A stretch of DNA of 7,767 nt from an uncultured Candidatus Melainabacteria bacterium (GCA_934773085.1 CAKVMU010000072.1:1-7767); one strand, 5' to 3'. Positions 1 to 6,588 are shown, numbered from the stretch's first letter. Notes: a model not told the origin generated them from the letters alone. Translations and numbers: made by a program.

Positions 1-43
1 GTCTAAACCAACCAGTCAAATACATTTACCCCTTTACCCCCTC
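1..43 (-). repeat. G-rich dispersed repeat, copy A (left end, overlaps the 3' end of lipA)
   Basis: Read on the minus strand, this segment runs from a G-rich head (GAGGGGGTAAAGGGG) through TAAATGTATTTGACTGG to the window edge. Its first 25 nt (19-43) are identical to 7458-7482 on the plus strand, and its GGTAAATG...TTGGT part matches the copy at 7521-7580 over 24 nt. It is therefore the inverted counterpart of the repeats at the right end. It contains the last codons and the TAA stop of lipA. It may continue beyond the window. Confidence 0.85.
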
Positions 44-877
44 GAAAGAGTTTTTTGCTTGGTAGGAGCTTCTTACAAGAGGTCCAATTTGGTAATTCTT
101 TATTCCGACTTTTTTTGCAAGTGTTTTTAATTCTTCAAATTCTTCCGGTGTGTAATATTTTGCAACTTCCAGATGCGCTTTGGACGGTTGAATATATTGA
201 CCGATGGTTACAATATCGACACCAGCGGTTTTCAAATCTTTTAGTGTTTCTTCGATTTCGTCAATGCTTTCACCCAAGCCGACCATTAATCCGGATTTTG
301 TAATGATATCGGAGTTGTCTTTAACATATTTAAGCACGCTAAGCGAACAATCATAATCCCCTTGCGGACGAGCTGTTTTGAACAGAGATTTGACCGTTTC
401 AATGTTGTGATTGAATACTTCCGGATGCGCTTTAATAATTATATCCAGCGATTCTTTTTTGCCACGAAAATCTGGAGTAAGAATCTCAATTTTTGCATCG
501 GAAACCTTTCGAATTTCGTCAACACAGTTTTTAAAATGTTCTGCCCCGCCATCCGGCAAATCATCTCTTGTAACTGAAGTTATAACGGCGAACTTCAAGC
601 CGAGTTCTTTTACGGCTTCTGCTATGTGTTTAGGCTCTTCTGTATCTAAAGGTTTTGGACGTGCAGTGCCAATATTACAATAGCGACAATTTCTGGTACA
701 AACATTTCCCATAATTAGGAATGTAGCTGTGTTATGAGCATAACATTCACTTTTGTTTGGGCAGCGAGCACCGTCACAAACTGTATTGAGGCATTTTGTT
801 TTCAGAATTTTTCTTACGGTTTTTGTTTTCTCTGTGTCAATAATTGGTCTTTTCAAATATTCCGGCAGTCTTTGCAT
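26..877 (-). CDS. lipA: Lipoyl synthase (radical SAM, two Fe-S clusters)
   Basis: This cytoplasmic enzyme inserts two sulfur atoms at C6 and C8 of the octanoyl group on lipoyl-domain proteins (2-oxoacid dehydrogenase E2, glycine cleavage H protein), using two SAM and sacrificing its auxiliary 4Fe-4S cluster. All diagnostic motifs are visible in 283 residues: the auxiliary cluster C34-x4-C39-x5-C45, the radical SAM C60-x3-C64-x2-C67, and the C-terminal RSSY at 269-272, whose serine is the non-cysteine ligand in the family. Length is normal, although the N-terminus is short. The ATG directly abuts the TAA of the upstream kinase gene, so translation is probably coupled; a GAGG lies about 11 nt upstream. 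The last residues (EGVKG) and the stop lie inside a dispersed repeat, so the native end may have been remodelled. No lipB or lipoylated substrate gene is in view. The family assignment is very secure. Confidence 0.97.
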   Translation of the reverse strand: MQRLPEYLKRPIIDTEKTKTVRKILKTKCLNTVCDGARCPNKSECYAHNTATFLIMGNVCTRNCRYCNIGTARPKPLDTEEPKHIAEAVKELGLKFAVITSVTRDDLPDGGAEHFKNCVDEIRKVSDAKIEILTPDFRGKKESLDIIIKAHPEVFNHNIETVKSLFKTARPQGDYDCSLSVLKYVKDNSDIITKSGLMVGLGESIDEIEETLKDLKTAGVDIVTIGQYIQPSKAHLEVAKYYTPEEFEELKTLAKKVGIKNYQIGPLVRSSYQAKNSFEGVKG

Positions 878-2569
878 TTATGTATAAACCTCTTCTTCTA
901 TTGCAAGCGGCATGTATACTTTCACACAAAAACCGCATTCTTCGTTTGAGTAAACTCTAATTTCTCCGCCCATAGCCTCAACAAGACCTTTTACGATAAA
1001 CAGTCCTAAACCTGTGCCTCTGGTCGTTCTGGTTGTTGAATCATCAATACGTGTAAACTTGTCGAACAAAGTTTTCAGCTTTTCACGAGGGATGACATCA
1101 TAATCATTTTTGACACTCAAAACCAACCTATTTTCTCTTTTTTCAAAATCAAGAGTAATCGGTGAATCTCCCTTTGAATACTTTATTGCGTTTTCAATCA
1201 AGTTCACAAAAACCTGCTCAATTCTGTCACTGTCTGCTAGGATTTTTGTATCGCAATTCTCAATGTTGTTTATAATCTCTTTTTTTGCATCATTCTTTAC
1301 TAATAAAATAGAATTTTCTATAACAGTGTTGATTGCAACGGGTTTGATGTCAAAATTCAGCCTTGCGCCTTCTATGTCAGGGATTACCAGAATATCTTCA
1401 ATCATTCTTTTAAGTCGTTCGGCTTGTTTTTTAATGATTTTTAGCGATTTTTGTTTAGTTTCTTCGTCGATTTCTATGTCTTGTCTAAGCAATCTGGATG
1501 TGTATCCTTGTATACTCGTAAGAGGTGTTCGGAATTCATGGCTCACGGTATCAACCATATTTGAGCGAATTTCGTTCAATTGTTTTAGCTCTCTGTTTTT
1601 CTTTTTTAATTGAATATAAGATTTATGAATTTGGCTAACCATTCTGTTAAACTCGTTACCCAAAAATACAATTTCAAACGGAGTAAAAATGTTTGTTAAA
1701 AGTCTTATTCGTCTTTCGTAATTACCTTTGGAAATCGCAATAATCGCCTTAAATAACTGACGGATGTTGATATATAAATAGGATGTGTATAATCCGACCA
1801 CAAAGAAAACTACGAGAACTGTTATCAAAATGGACAACAGAATCTTGTCACGGTTGTAGTCAATAGTGTCTTTAGTAACATCTTCAGTTGTGTTAACAAT
1901 GATTGTAACGTCAGGGTCAGTCATTTTGTGGTAAGCAAGCGGTTGGTTCTTTACATTCCCGAAAAGGACGGTTTTGTCTGAGTCAAGTCTTTTAGGTAAT
2001 TGAGCCATGCTGCTTTCGAAGATGTCTTGCTCGTAATTTATTGAGGCAATTAACCTGTTATCTTCACCGGCAAGGATGTATACTTGACGTTTGTCTTGGT
2101 CAAGAGTACGGAAAAGTCGGTTTTTCAACTCTTCCAAATCAAGTACGGCGACTAAATAGTTGCCGTTTTTGAGTTTTTGAGAGAAAACTGCTCTATCGTT
2201 TTGTATCTCATACCGTTCGTAATTCCTTAATTCATTGGGTTTTACGATTGCCAATTCTTTGTAGAAAGAAATGTTTTCCAAAATTGTGTTCAAGTAATTT
2301 TCAGCTTTATCCGGAGAGTTGTAGTATTCAAGAGTAGAACTAATTTGTGTGAGTTCTGTTTCGATAGAATTTTTAAATACATCAATTTCTTCCGATACAA
2401 CGTTGGCAATCATAACGGCAGCATCTTTAAGTTGTGCTCTGTTGGACTGTTGGTTAATGTTGTTGATGACAAACCCGCTGATTGTCATCGGAATAATTAC
2501 GGCAAAAAAGATTACAATGATAATCTGTTCCGCAATTTTTAATCTTCTTTTGCTGAAAAATTTTGCCAT
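878..2569 (-). CDS. Membrane sensor histidine kinase (TM-sensor-TM-HAMP-HisKA-HATPase)
   Basis: This is a 563-residue inner-membrane kinase that should autophosphorylate and pass the phosphate to the regulator encoded just upstream. Visible parts are TM1 at about 16-36, an extracytoplasmic sensor at about 37-242, TM2 at about 243-267, a HAMP linker at about 266-318 (KGNY, then EFNRM), HisKA with the H-box SHEFRTPL (phospho-acceptor H344), and the ATPase domain from about 445 (N-box N456 and N460, F-box LFDKF at 501-505, G2 box RGTGLGL at 517-523). The G1 box is unusual: where DxGxGIP is expected, the sequence is N488-D-Y-D-V-I-P494, lacking the glycines. Its ATG is 8 nt after the regulator's TAG, and that stop overlaps a TAGGA ribosome-binding site. 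The sensor size would suit a Cache-like fold, but that is a guess. No PAS domain is seen, which argues against NblS. The ligand is unknown. Confidence 0.95.
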   Translation of the reverse strand: MAKFFSKRRLKIAEQIIIVIFFAVIIPMTISGFVINNINQQSNRAQLKDAAVMIANVVSEEIDVFKNSIETELTQISSTLEYYNSPDKAENYLNTILENISFYKELAIVKPNELRNYERYEIQNDRAVFSQKLKNGNYLVAVLDLEELKNRLFRTLDQDKRQVYILAGEDNRLIASINYEQDIFESSMAQLPKRLDSDKTVLFGNVKNQPLAYHKMTDPDVTIIVNTTEDVTKDTIDYNRDKILLSILITVLVVFFVVGLYTSYLYINIRQLFKAIIAISKGNYERRIRLLTNIFTPFEIVFLGNEFNRMVSQIHKSYIQLKKKNRELKQLNEIRSNMVDTVSHEFRTPLTSIQGYTSRLLRQDIEIDEETKQKSLKIIKKQAERLKRMIEDILVIPDIEGARLNFDIKPVAINTVIENSILLVKNDAKKEIINNIENCDTKILADSDRIEQVFVNLIENAIKYSKGDSPITLDFEKRENRLVLSVKNDYDVIPREKLKTLFDKFTRIDDSTTRTTRGTGLGLFIVKGLVEAMGGEIRVYSNEECGFCVKVYMPLAIEEEVYT

Positions 2570-2577
2570 AATTTGTC

Positions 2578-3297
2578 CTATGAATTTGAAAAATCTCCGA
2601 ACGGAGTCAACTTGTAGCCCACGTTTGTAACCGTATGTAAATATTTAGGATTCTTGGAATCAGGTTCTATTTTATTTCTAAGCCCGCCCACGTGAACTCT
2701 TAGCATGCGAACATCTTCATCTCTGTCATATCCCCAAACTTCTTCAAGGAGTGTTGCGAGGGTTACAGCTTTGTTAAAATGCTGCATAAGACAGTATAAA
2801 ATCTCAAATTCCGTCGGAGTCAGCTTGACTTTTTTGTTCAAGATGACGGCTTCCAGTGTGTCCGGAAATATTTCTATTTCGCCTACATCAAGAATTTCTG
2901 TGGAAGTCAAAGTTTCGACTTGTGGTTGGTTTCGTCTCAAAAGTACTCGAATTCTGAGTAAAACTTCCTGTACATCGAAAGGTTTTACTAAATAATCATC
3001 GGCGCCGCTGTCGAAACCGCTGGTTTTATCGCCAATAGTACCTTTTGCGGTAAGCATTAGGATTGGAACATTAATTTTTGCCTGACGAATGTTTTTGCAG
3101 ACTTCAAAACCGTTCATTTTCGGCATCATGACATCCAATAAAATCAAGTCATATTTGTTGTTCAGAGCTTTATTTAAGCCCTCCATGCCATCAGAGGCCG
3201 TGTCAACAAAATACCCGCTGGAAGAGATGTCAAATTCCAATAAATCTCTGATTTCCGTGTCATCATCGACGATTAATATTCTTTTCTTTTCACTCAT
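2578..3297 (-). CDS. OmpR/PhoB-family response regulator
   Basis: This 239-residue transcription factor has a receiver domain (about 5-120) and a winged-helix DNA-binding domain (about 135-230). The receiver is complete: acidic residues D11-D13, phospho-acceptor D55 in LILLDVMMP, T83 and K105 (VKPF). The effector domain shows LTPTEFEIL at 159-167, the recognition-helix region around DVRMLRVHVGGLRNKI, and the closing NVGYKL of the wing. It should bind DNA as a phosphorylation-driven dimer and is the evident partner of the adjacent kinase. It is the first gene of the regulator-kinase-lipA operon. The start is well supported by TGAGGGG (3306-3312) about 8 nt upstream of the ATG. Target genes cannot be read from the sequence; autoregulation through the 3298-3554 intergenic region is plausible. 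Subfamily (PhoB, RpaB or other) is unresolved. Confidence 0.96.
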   Translation of the reverse strand: MSEKKRILIVDDDTEIRDLLEFDISSSGYFVDTASDGMEGLNKALNNKYDLILLDVMMPKMNGFEVCKNIRQAKINVPILMLTAKGTIGDKTSGFDSGADDYLVKPFDVQEVLLRIRVLLRRNQPQVETLTSTEILDVGEIEIFPDTLEAVILNKKVKLTPTEFEILYCLMQHFNKAVTLATLLEEVWGYDRDEDVRMLRVHVGGLRNKIEPDSKNPKYLHTVTNVGYKLTPFGDFSNS

Positions 3298-3317
3298 AGA
3301 CGATACCCCTCAGTATT

Positions 3318-3346
3318 ATTTTACGAAAAGTAATCGGAGTTTGCAA
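3318..3346 (-). promoter_or_regulatory. Candidate sigma-70-type promoter for the regulator-kinase-lipA operon
   Basis: On the minus strand, TTGCAA (3341-3346) is followed by a 17 nt spacer and TAAAAT (3318-3323). The spacing is ideal and both boxes are close to consensus. Transcription would start near 3311, giving a very short leader that begins around the ribosome-binding site (3306-3312). That is tight, so an upstream promoter within 3370-3480 remains possible. Confidence 0.4.
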
Positions 3347-3476
3347 TACAAGCTATTGATAAAGTTAATATTTTTTAAGTGAGTATTGTTAGAATTTTTG
3401 ATTGTATATTTTTGTAAATTTCTAAACTATTGATTTTACTGTATAAGTATAATTTTTCTCCAACTAAAGTATAAGA

Positions 3477-3504
3477 TTTTCAAAAAACATTAAAGTTTTG
3501 AAAA
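3477..3504. promoter_or_regulatory. Inverted repeat upstream of the GAF/HD-GYP gene, possible operator
   Basis: TTTTCAAAA (3477-3485) and TTTTGAAAA (3496-3504) form a perfect 9 bp inverted repeat with a 10 nt spacer. The right arm overlaps the candidate -35 region of the plus-strand gene. The position fits a regulator-binding site, but AT-rich DNA produces such arms by chance more often than GC-balanced DNA does. Confidence 0.3.
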
Positions 3505-3524
3505 ATTGTGCCGTTATATAAAAT
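3498..3524 (+). promoter_or_regulatory. Candidate promoter of the GAF/HD-GYP gene
   Basis: A TTGAAA (3498-3503) lies upstream of TATAAAAT, whose TAAAAT is 3519-3524, with a slightly short 15 nt spacer. The start point would be near 3531, giving a leader of about 24 nt that contains the strong ribosome-binding site AGGAAGGA (3541-3548). Several overlapping TATA-like hexamers make the exact -10 uncertain. Confidence 0.35.
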
Positions 3525-3554
3525 ATAGAAAATCTCATGTAGGAAGGAAATAAA

Positions 3555-4919
3555 ATGACAGATAAAGAAGAAATGGGAGCTTCACTTTTCAGCCGAACAC
3601 TGGACATTATGGAAAATGACCCGCTTGAAGAATTTTTTGCTCTCAATATGGGTGATTTTGTTTCCGAATACCTTATCTCTGAAGATTTGGCTAATAAAAT
3701 CGGCAAAAATGCTAAAGATAAGACAGAAAAATTGAAATCTCAATTGAAAGAGCTGATTTCTATCTACTCTCTTGATAACACTTTGTGTGTTCTTGGATTT
3801 GATTCAAGTGACGAGTATGTTGTGTATAACTCAATCGCAAAAACCCTTACACAAATTTTAGATGTCGATGCTTGTCATATCTATCTCACCAAAGAGTTTA
3901 CAAAAGGATTGGACTTTGATGATAAAATTCTTGGCTTGGTTGGCTCATCAATAGATTTTGAAGAAGATATTTATGCAAAAAAACTGGGGTACTCCAACAA
4001 CGATAAATCCCTTGTTGTAAAAGCTTTTAATACTTTGGAAAAAGTTCAAATCAAAGACGTTTCGGCTCTTGATAACTTTGTTCCGAAATACGAACTTAGA
4101 GAATATGATGTAAAATCTCTCGCCGTTGTTCCTATGCATAACAATGCCTATGTTGTAGGTGTAATTGTTATTGAAAACTACAAAGAAAAAACAATAAAAC
4201 GTGCATACATGAATTTGCTCGAAACAATTGCAAGACTTTTTGGAACCTCAATGCATCTTCAAAAAACAATCGAACTTACAGAAGATTTGATTGCTGATGA
4301 ACATATATTTCCGGAAGAACTTCAGCATATGAGAGCGGAATTGACTGCGCTAATTGGTGATTTAGGCTCATGGCAACAAGCATTCGTTGAACGACTTGCA
4401 AAAGCGGTTGATGCAAAAGGACAATACAAAGTCGCTCATTCGCAGAATACAGCAGAACTTTCTAAAAAATTATGTAAACAATTAGGTTTAAACGAAAAAA
4501 CAACTGACTTAGTTTACTATGCAGGACTTTTGCAAAATATCGGTAAAATCACTCTGCCGGAATCCTTGTTCACTAACAAAGGCAAGCTTTCTAAAGAAGA
4601 GTGGGAAAAACTCCAAAACCATCCGAATGTCGGTGTAAACCTCCTGATGAATATTAACTTCCTCTCAGAAGTGATTCCGTATATCCATTACCACAAGGAA
4701 CGTTGGGACGGTAAAGGCGAGCCGGAAGGCTTGAGCGGTAATTCTATCCCGTTTGGTTCAAGAATTATTGCGGTTGCGGATGCATACACTGCAATGACCT
4801 CTGACAGAGCATATCGTGATGCAATGTCCAAAGAAGAAGCTCTGAAAATTATGAGAGAAGAAGCCGGTGTAAAATGGGATCCGGATGTTGTAAACGCTCT
4901 GTTTGAAGTTTTGAAATAA
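3555..4919 (+). CDS. GAF-HD-GYP protein with degenerate catalytic motifs (probable pseudo-phosphodiesterase)
   Basis: This 454-residue cytoplasmic protein has no membrane segments. An acidic N-terminal region (1-75) precedes a GAF-like sensor domain (about 87-235), a short helical linker and an HD-GYP domain (about 275-454). Family members hydrolyse c-di-GMP. Here the fold-level pattern is clear (H295, NHP at 355-357, ERWDGKG at 382-388, VADAYTAMTSDRAYR at 407-421), but key residues differ. The HD dyad in GLLHDIGK reads GLLQNIGK (Q327, N328), the HHE motif reads H380-K-E, GYP reads G388-E-P390, and the second Asp of DxxDAMTS is T412. Loss of several metal ligands suggests an inactive or binding-only domain. 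The start is supported by AGGAAGGA 6 nt before the ATG. It stands alone, divergent from the two-component operon, and ends at a terminator. It may bind a nucleotide or partner protein; this is inference. Confidence 0.93.
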   Translation: MTDKEEMGASLFSRTLDIMENDPLEEFFALNMGDFVSEYLISEDLANKIGKNAKDKTEKLKSQLKELISIYSLDNTLCVLGFDSSDEYVVYNSIAKTLTQILDVDACHIYLTKEFTKGLDFDDKILGLVGSSIDFEEDIYAKKLGYSNNDKSLVVKAFNTLEKVQIKDVSALDNFVPKYELREYDVKSLAVVPMHNNAYVVGVIVIENYKEKTIKRAYMNLLETIARLFGTSMHLQKTIELTEDLIADEHIFPEELQHMRAELTALIGDLGSWQQAFVERLAKAVDAKGQYKVAHSQNTAELSKKLCKQLGLNEKTTDLVYYAGLLQNIGKITLPESLFTNKGKLSKEEWEKLQNHPNVGVNLLMNINFLSEVIPYIHYHKERWDGKGEPEGLSGNSIPFGSRIIAVADAYTAMTSDRAYRDAMSKEEALKIMREEAGVKWDPDVVNALFEVLK

Positions 4920-4923
4920 AACA

Positions 4924-4957
4924 AAAGCGGCGGATGGCTAAAGCCATCCGCCGCTTT
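4924..4957. terminator. Rho-independent terminator shared by two convergent genes
   Basis: A perfect 15 bp stem, AAAGCGGCGGATGGC paired with GCCATCCGCCGCTTT, closes a TAAA loop just after the GAF/HD-GYP stop codon and before the LysM stop codon. On the minus strand the stem is followed by a T-rich tract (CTTTTGTTTTATTT), giving a classic strong terminator for the LysM gene. On the plus strand the T tract is weaker (CTTTGCTTATC), so termination in that direction may be less efficient. Confidence 0.92.
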
Positions 4958-4968
4958 GCTTATCAATC

Positions 4969-6012
4969 TTATGAAAACATTTCGAGTGCTTTGTTTGCAA
5001 GTTTTTCTCCGCCAATCCATCCTGCGATAGCACCAACTGTTGACAATACCGGAACTGCAATCGGAGCAGCAGGGCCTGTGCAAGCACCAATCAAGCCGCC
5101 GATTTTAGCACCTGCCCATGAGCAAGCTAGACCGCTTCCTGTTTTTGCGGTTTGCTTTGCAGCACTTTCTATACCGTTTTCTTTATATTCACTGTAAATT
5201 TCTGCTCCTGATATGAATGCCGCAACCGGAGTTGCAAGTTTTCCTAAAACTTTTCCAGCTTTACCGACTTTCATTATTTGTTTTGCTGCATCATTTTTGA
5301 AAGCGTATTCAAGTTCAGCTCCCTTAGCAGCGTGTTTGGCAGTTTCTTTAACTGTTTTTCCGGCTTTTGTTAAACCGTTTTTAACTGTTTCTTTTCCGAA
5401 AGCGTATTCTAATTCAACCTTTTTAGCAGCATGTTTAATTCCATTGCCAACTTTTTGGGTTCCGTGTTTTACTGCGTCTTTACCGAATACATATTCTAGT
5501 TCAGCTTTCTTTGCAATATGATTGAATTTATTTTTTATTCCGTTAAACAATTTACCAAAGCCACTTTTTGTCGCATTTCCGGCAACTTCTGCGCCGTGTT
5601 TTCCGGCTACAGCAGCATTTTTAGCACCGTTTGCAAGAGCTTTGCTTCCATTCTTAACAGCTTCAAATCCTTTAACCACACCTTTTTTAACGTATGGAGC
5701 AGCTTTGTAAGCTCCATATAATGTAGCGCCACCAGCTACGGTACCCCAGTATGAATCAGCAAAACCAGAAGTTGTTTTTTGTTCTTCTTTTTGGAATGAA
5801 TCCATTCCAACCATTGGTTCTTCATATGCCGGCATTTGTGGTGTTTTAGTTTGTTTTACTTCTGTTGTCTCACCGAAAGATAATTTTTGACCGATTAAAA
5901 TTTTATTAACATCTTGGATGTTATTTTTTCTTGCTAATTCTTCTACTGTTGTGTTGTGCGCTTTTGCGATTCTTGTTAGGTTGTCTCCTGCTTGAACGGT
6001 GTAAGTTGTCAT
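4969..6012 (-). CDS. LysM protein with Lys/Ala-rich repeats and glycine-zipper-like hydrophobic C-terminus
   Basis: I do not recognise a named family for the full 347 residues. A single LysM domain (3-46: YTVQAGDNLTRIA ... ILIGQKLSF) starts right after the Met with no signal peptide; LysM binds N-acetylglucosamine polymers such as peptidoglycan. A linker (48-85) leads to a weakly hydrophobic stretch (88-106) and a Lys/Ala/Gly-rich helical region. A 16-residue motif occurs three times (167-182, 196-211, 229-244; core ELEYxF). The C-terminus (294-345) is a Gly/Ala-rich hydrophobic hairpin (GAKIGGLIGA, then VGAIAGWIGG), like segments seen in membrane-inserting or toxin-type proteins. The start is supported by AAGGAGA (6021-6027) with 8 nt spacing. 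Possible roles are a cell-wall-targeted membrane-active effector, a phage-like structural protein or an envelope-associated scaffold. No immunity or secretion genes lie alongside. The LysM call is firm; the function is unknown. Confidence 0.9.
   Translation of the reverse strand: MTTYTVQAGDNLTRIAKAHNTTVEELARKNNIQDVNKILIGQKLSFGETTEVKQTKTPQMPAYEEPMVGMDSFQKEEQKTTSGFADSYWGTVAGGATLYGAYKAAPYVKKGVVKGFEAVKNGSKALANGAKNAAVAGKHGAEVAGNATKSGFGKLFNGIKNKFNHIAKKAELEYVFGKDAVKHGTQKVGNGIKHAAKKVELEYAFGKETVKNGLTKAGKTVKETAKHAAKGAELEYAFKNDAAKQIMKVGKAGKVLGKLATPVAAFISGAEIYSEYKENGIESAAKQTAKTGSGLACSWAGAKIGGLIGACTGPAAPIAVPVLSTVGAIAGWIGGEKLANKALEMFS
5281..5514 (-). repeat. Three in-frame copies of a 16-codon motif in the LysM gene
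   Basis: Copies lie at 5467-5514, 5380-5427 and 5281-5328. They encode AKKAELEYVFGKDAVK, AKKVELEYAFGKETVK and AKGAELEYAFKNDAAK, spaced 29 and 33 residues apart by Lys/Gly/Ala-rich linkers. DNA similarity is still visible around the GAATACG/GAATATG codons, so this looks like an internal duplication that has since diverged. The motif would form an amphipathic helix. Confidence 0.8.
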
Positions 6013-6048
6013 AGTTGAAATCTCCTTAATATTTTTGTGCTCGTGTTA

Positions 6049-6076
6049 TGTATATATTAAGTATTTTTGATTTCAA
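6049..6076 (-). promoter_or_regulatory. Candidate promoter of the LysM gene
   Basis: On the minus strand, TTGAAA (6071-6076) is separated by 16 nt from TATACA (6049-6054). Transcription would start near 6042, giving a leader of about 30 nt that includes the ribosome-binding site at 6021-6027. A 19 bp site shared with the XRE promoter lies 11 nt upstream of the -35 box. Confidence 0.45.
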
Positions 6077-6087
6077 GAATTGCGCAC

Positions 6088-6106
6088 TTTATGTGATAAA
6101 AATGCA
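6088..6106 (-). promoter_or_regulatory. Putative regulator-binding site, LysM copy
   Basis: On the minus strand the site reads TGCATTTTTATCACATAAA. It matches 6589-6607 (plus strand) at 17 of 19 positions, and only the central dinucleotide differs. The core is a perfect dyad, TTTAT-N3-ATAAA (6088-6100). It sits immediately upstream of the predicted LysM -35 box, as expected for an activator site or an upstream operator. The XRE protein encoded next door is the obvious candidate ligand; this is inference. Confidence 0.45.
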
Positions 6107-6164
6107 TAAAAAGTATATACACTGCAATATCATTGCATTTGAGCGCTTTACAAATCTTAATAAA

Positions 6165-6491
6165 CTATTCGTTAGACAGAGCTTTTACAACTTTGTAAAT
6201 GTTTTCAACCTTTTCTCTATCATCTTTGATTTTATCAAGATAAAGCGAAATATCGTTCAATAAGTCTTCCGTAGGGCGTAAATGGCTGGATATAAAAAAG
6301 TCTTCAAATGACAAATCAGTAAAATTAAGGATATTTTCAATAGTTTGAGCAGAAACAAAACTTTCACCAATCTCAATTCCGGCAAGTGTTCTGGTTGCAA
6401 TATTAATCTTTTCGGCAAACTGTTCTTGGGTCAACCCCTCCTTTTGCCTTATTTTTTTGATTTTTAAACCTAATTCTTTCTTGACATCCAT
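6165..6491 (-). CDS. XRE-family helix-turn-helix transcriptional regulator
   Basis: This 108-residue DNA-binding protein has an N-terminal HTH_3 (cro/cI) domain at about 5-66, with the typical GLTQEQFAEKINIATRTLAGIE segment (19-40) holding both HTH helices. A charged helical C-terminus (about 72-108; LRPTEDLLNDI then REKVENIYKVVKAL) is probably for dimerisation. The layout recalls small XRE proteins of Gastranaerophilales, by recollection only. The start is constrained: an in-frame TAA lies four codons upstream, so the ATG at 6491 is the first possible. Its ribosome-binding site is oddly distant, with GAGG 17 nt away. It lies between the HD gene (117 bp upstream) and the LysM gene (152 bp downstream), all on one strand. 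Matching dyad sites in front of this gene and the LysM gene suggest that it regulates both. Confidence 0.93.
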   Translation of the reverse strand: MDVKKELGLKIKKIRQKEGLTQEQFAEKINIATRTLAGIEIGESFVSAQTIENILNFTDLSFEDFFISSHLRPTEDLLNDISLYLDKIKDDREKVENIYKVVKALSNE

Positions 6492-6493
6492 AC

Positions 6494-6531
6494 TATCATT
6501 TTATAGTTCCTCTGTAAAAATAAAAATGATA
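6494..6531 (-). promoter_or_regulatory. Hairpin in the XRE leader with the ribosome-binding site in its loop
   Basis: In the minus-strand transcript, TATCATTTT (pairing partner at 6523-6531) and AAAATGATA (6494-6502) form a 9 bp stem, extendable with one bulge. The 20 nt loop holds AGAGGAA (6507-6513), and the stem's 3' arm ends two bases before the start codon. The arm contains an out-of-frame ATG at better spacing from GAGG (9 nt) that opens a 9-codon frame overlapping the XRE start. The structure could control translation; alternatively the repeat is a DNA operator. Confidence 0.35.
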
Positions 6532-6549
6532 TTAAGTGGCATTTTTCAT

Positions 6550-6578
6550 AGTATAAATGTATAATTAGCACATCTTAA
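6550..6578 (-). promoter_or_regulatory. Candidate promoter of the XRE gene
   Basis: On the minus strand, TTAAGA (6573-6578) is followed by a 17 nt spacer and TATACT (6550-6555), a near-consensus -10. The start point would be near 6543, leaving a leader of about 52 nt. The -35 overlaps a perfect 12 bp palindrome TTAAAATTTTAA (6575-6586), which may help a repressor or may be chance in AT-rich sequence. Confidence 0.5.
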
Positions 6579-6588
6579 AATTTTAACT

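Noticed and set aside
1110..1613. Plus-strand open frame of 167 codons
   Set aside because: It lies wholly antisense to the kinase HisKA/HATPase domains, whose motifs fix the true frame; its Ser/Phe-rich composition is typical of an antisense shadow.
3298..3554. Riboswitch or structured RNA between the divergent genes
   Set aside because: Both predicted leaders are short, and no conserved riboswitch core or GC-rich multi-stem structure is evident.
4688..5083. Minus-strand open frame of 131 codons
   Set aside because: It overlaps the HD-GYP 3' end, the terminator and the LysM 3' end in a different frame, and it crosses a clear terminator stem.
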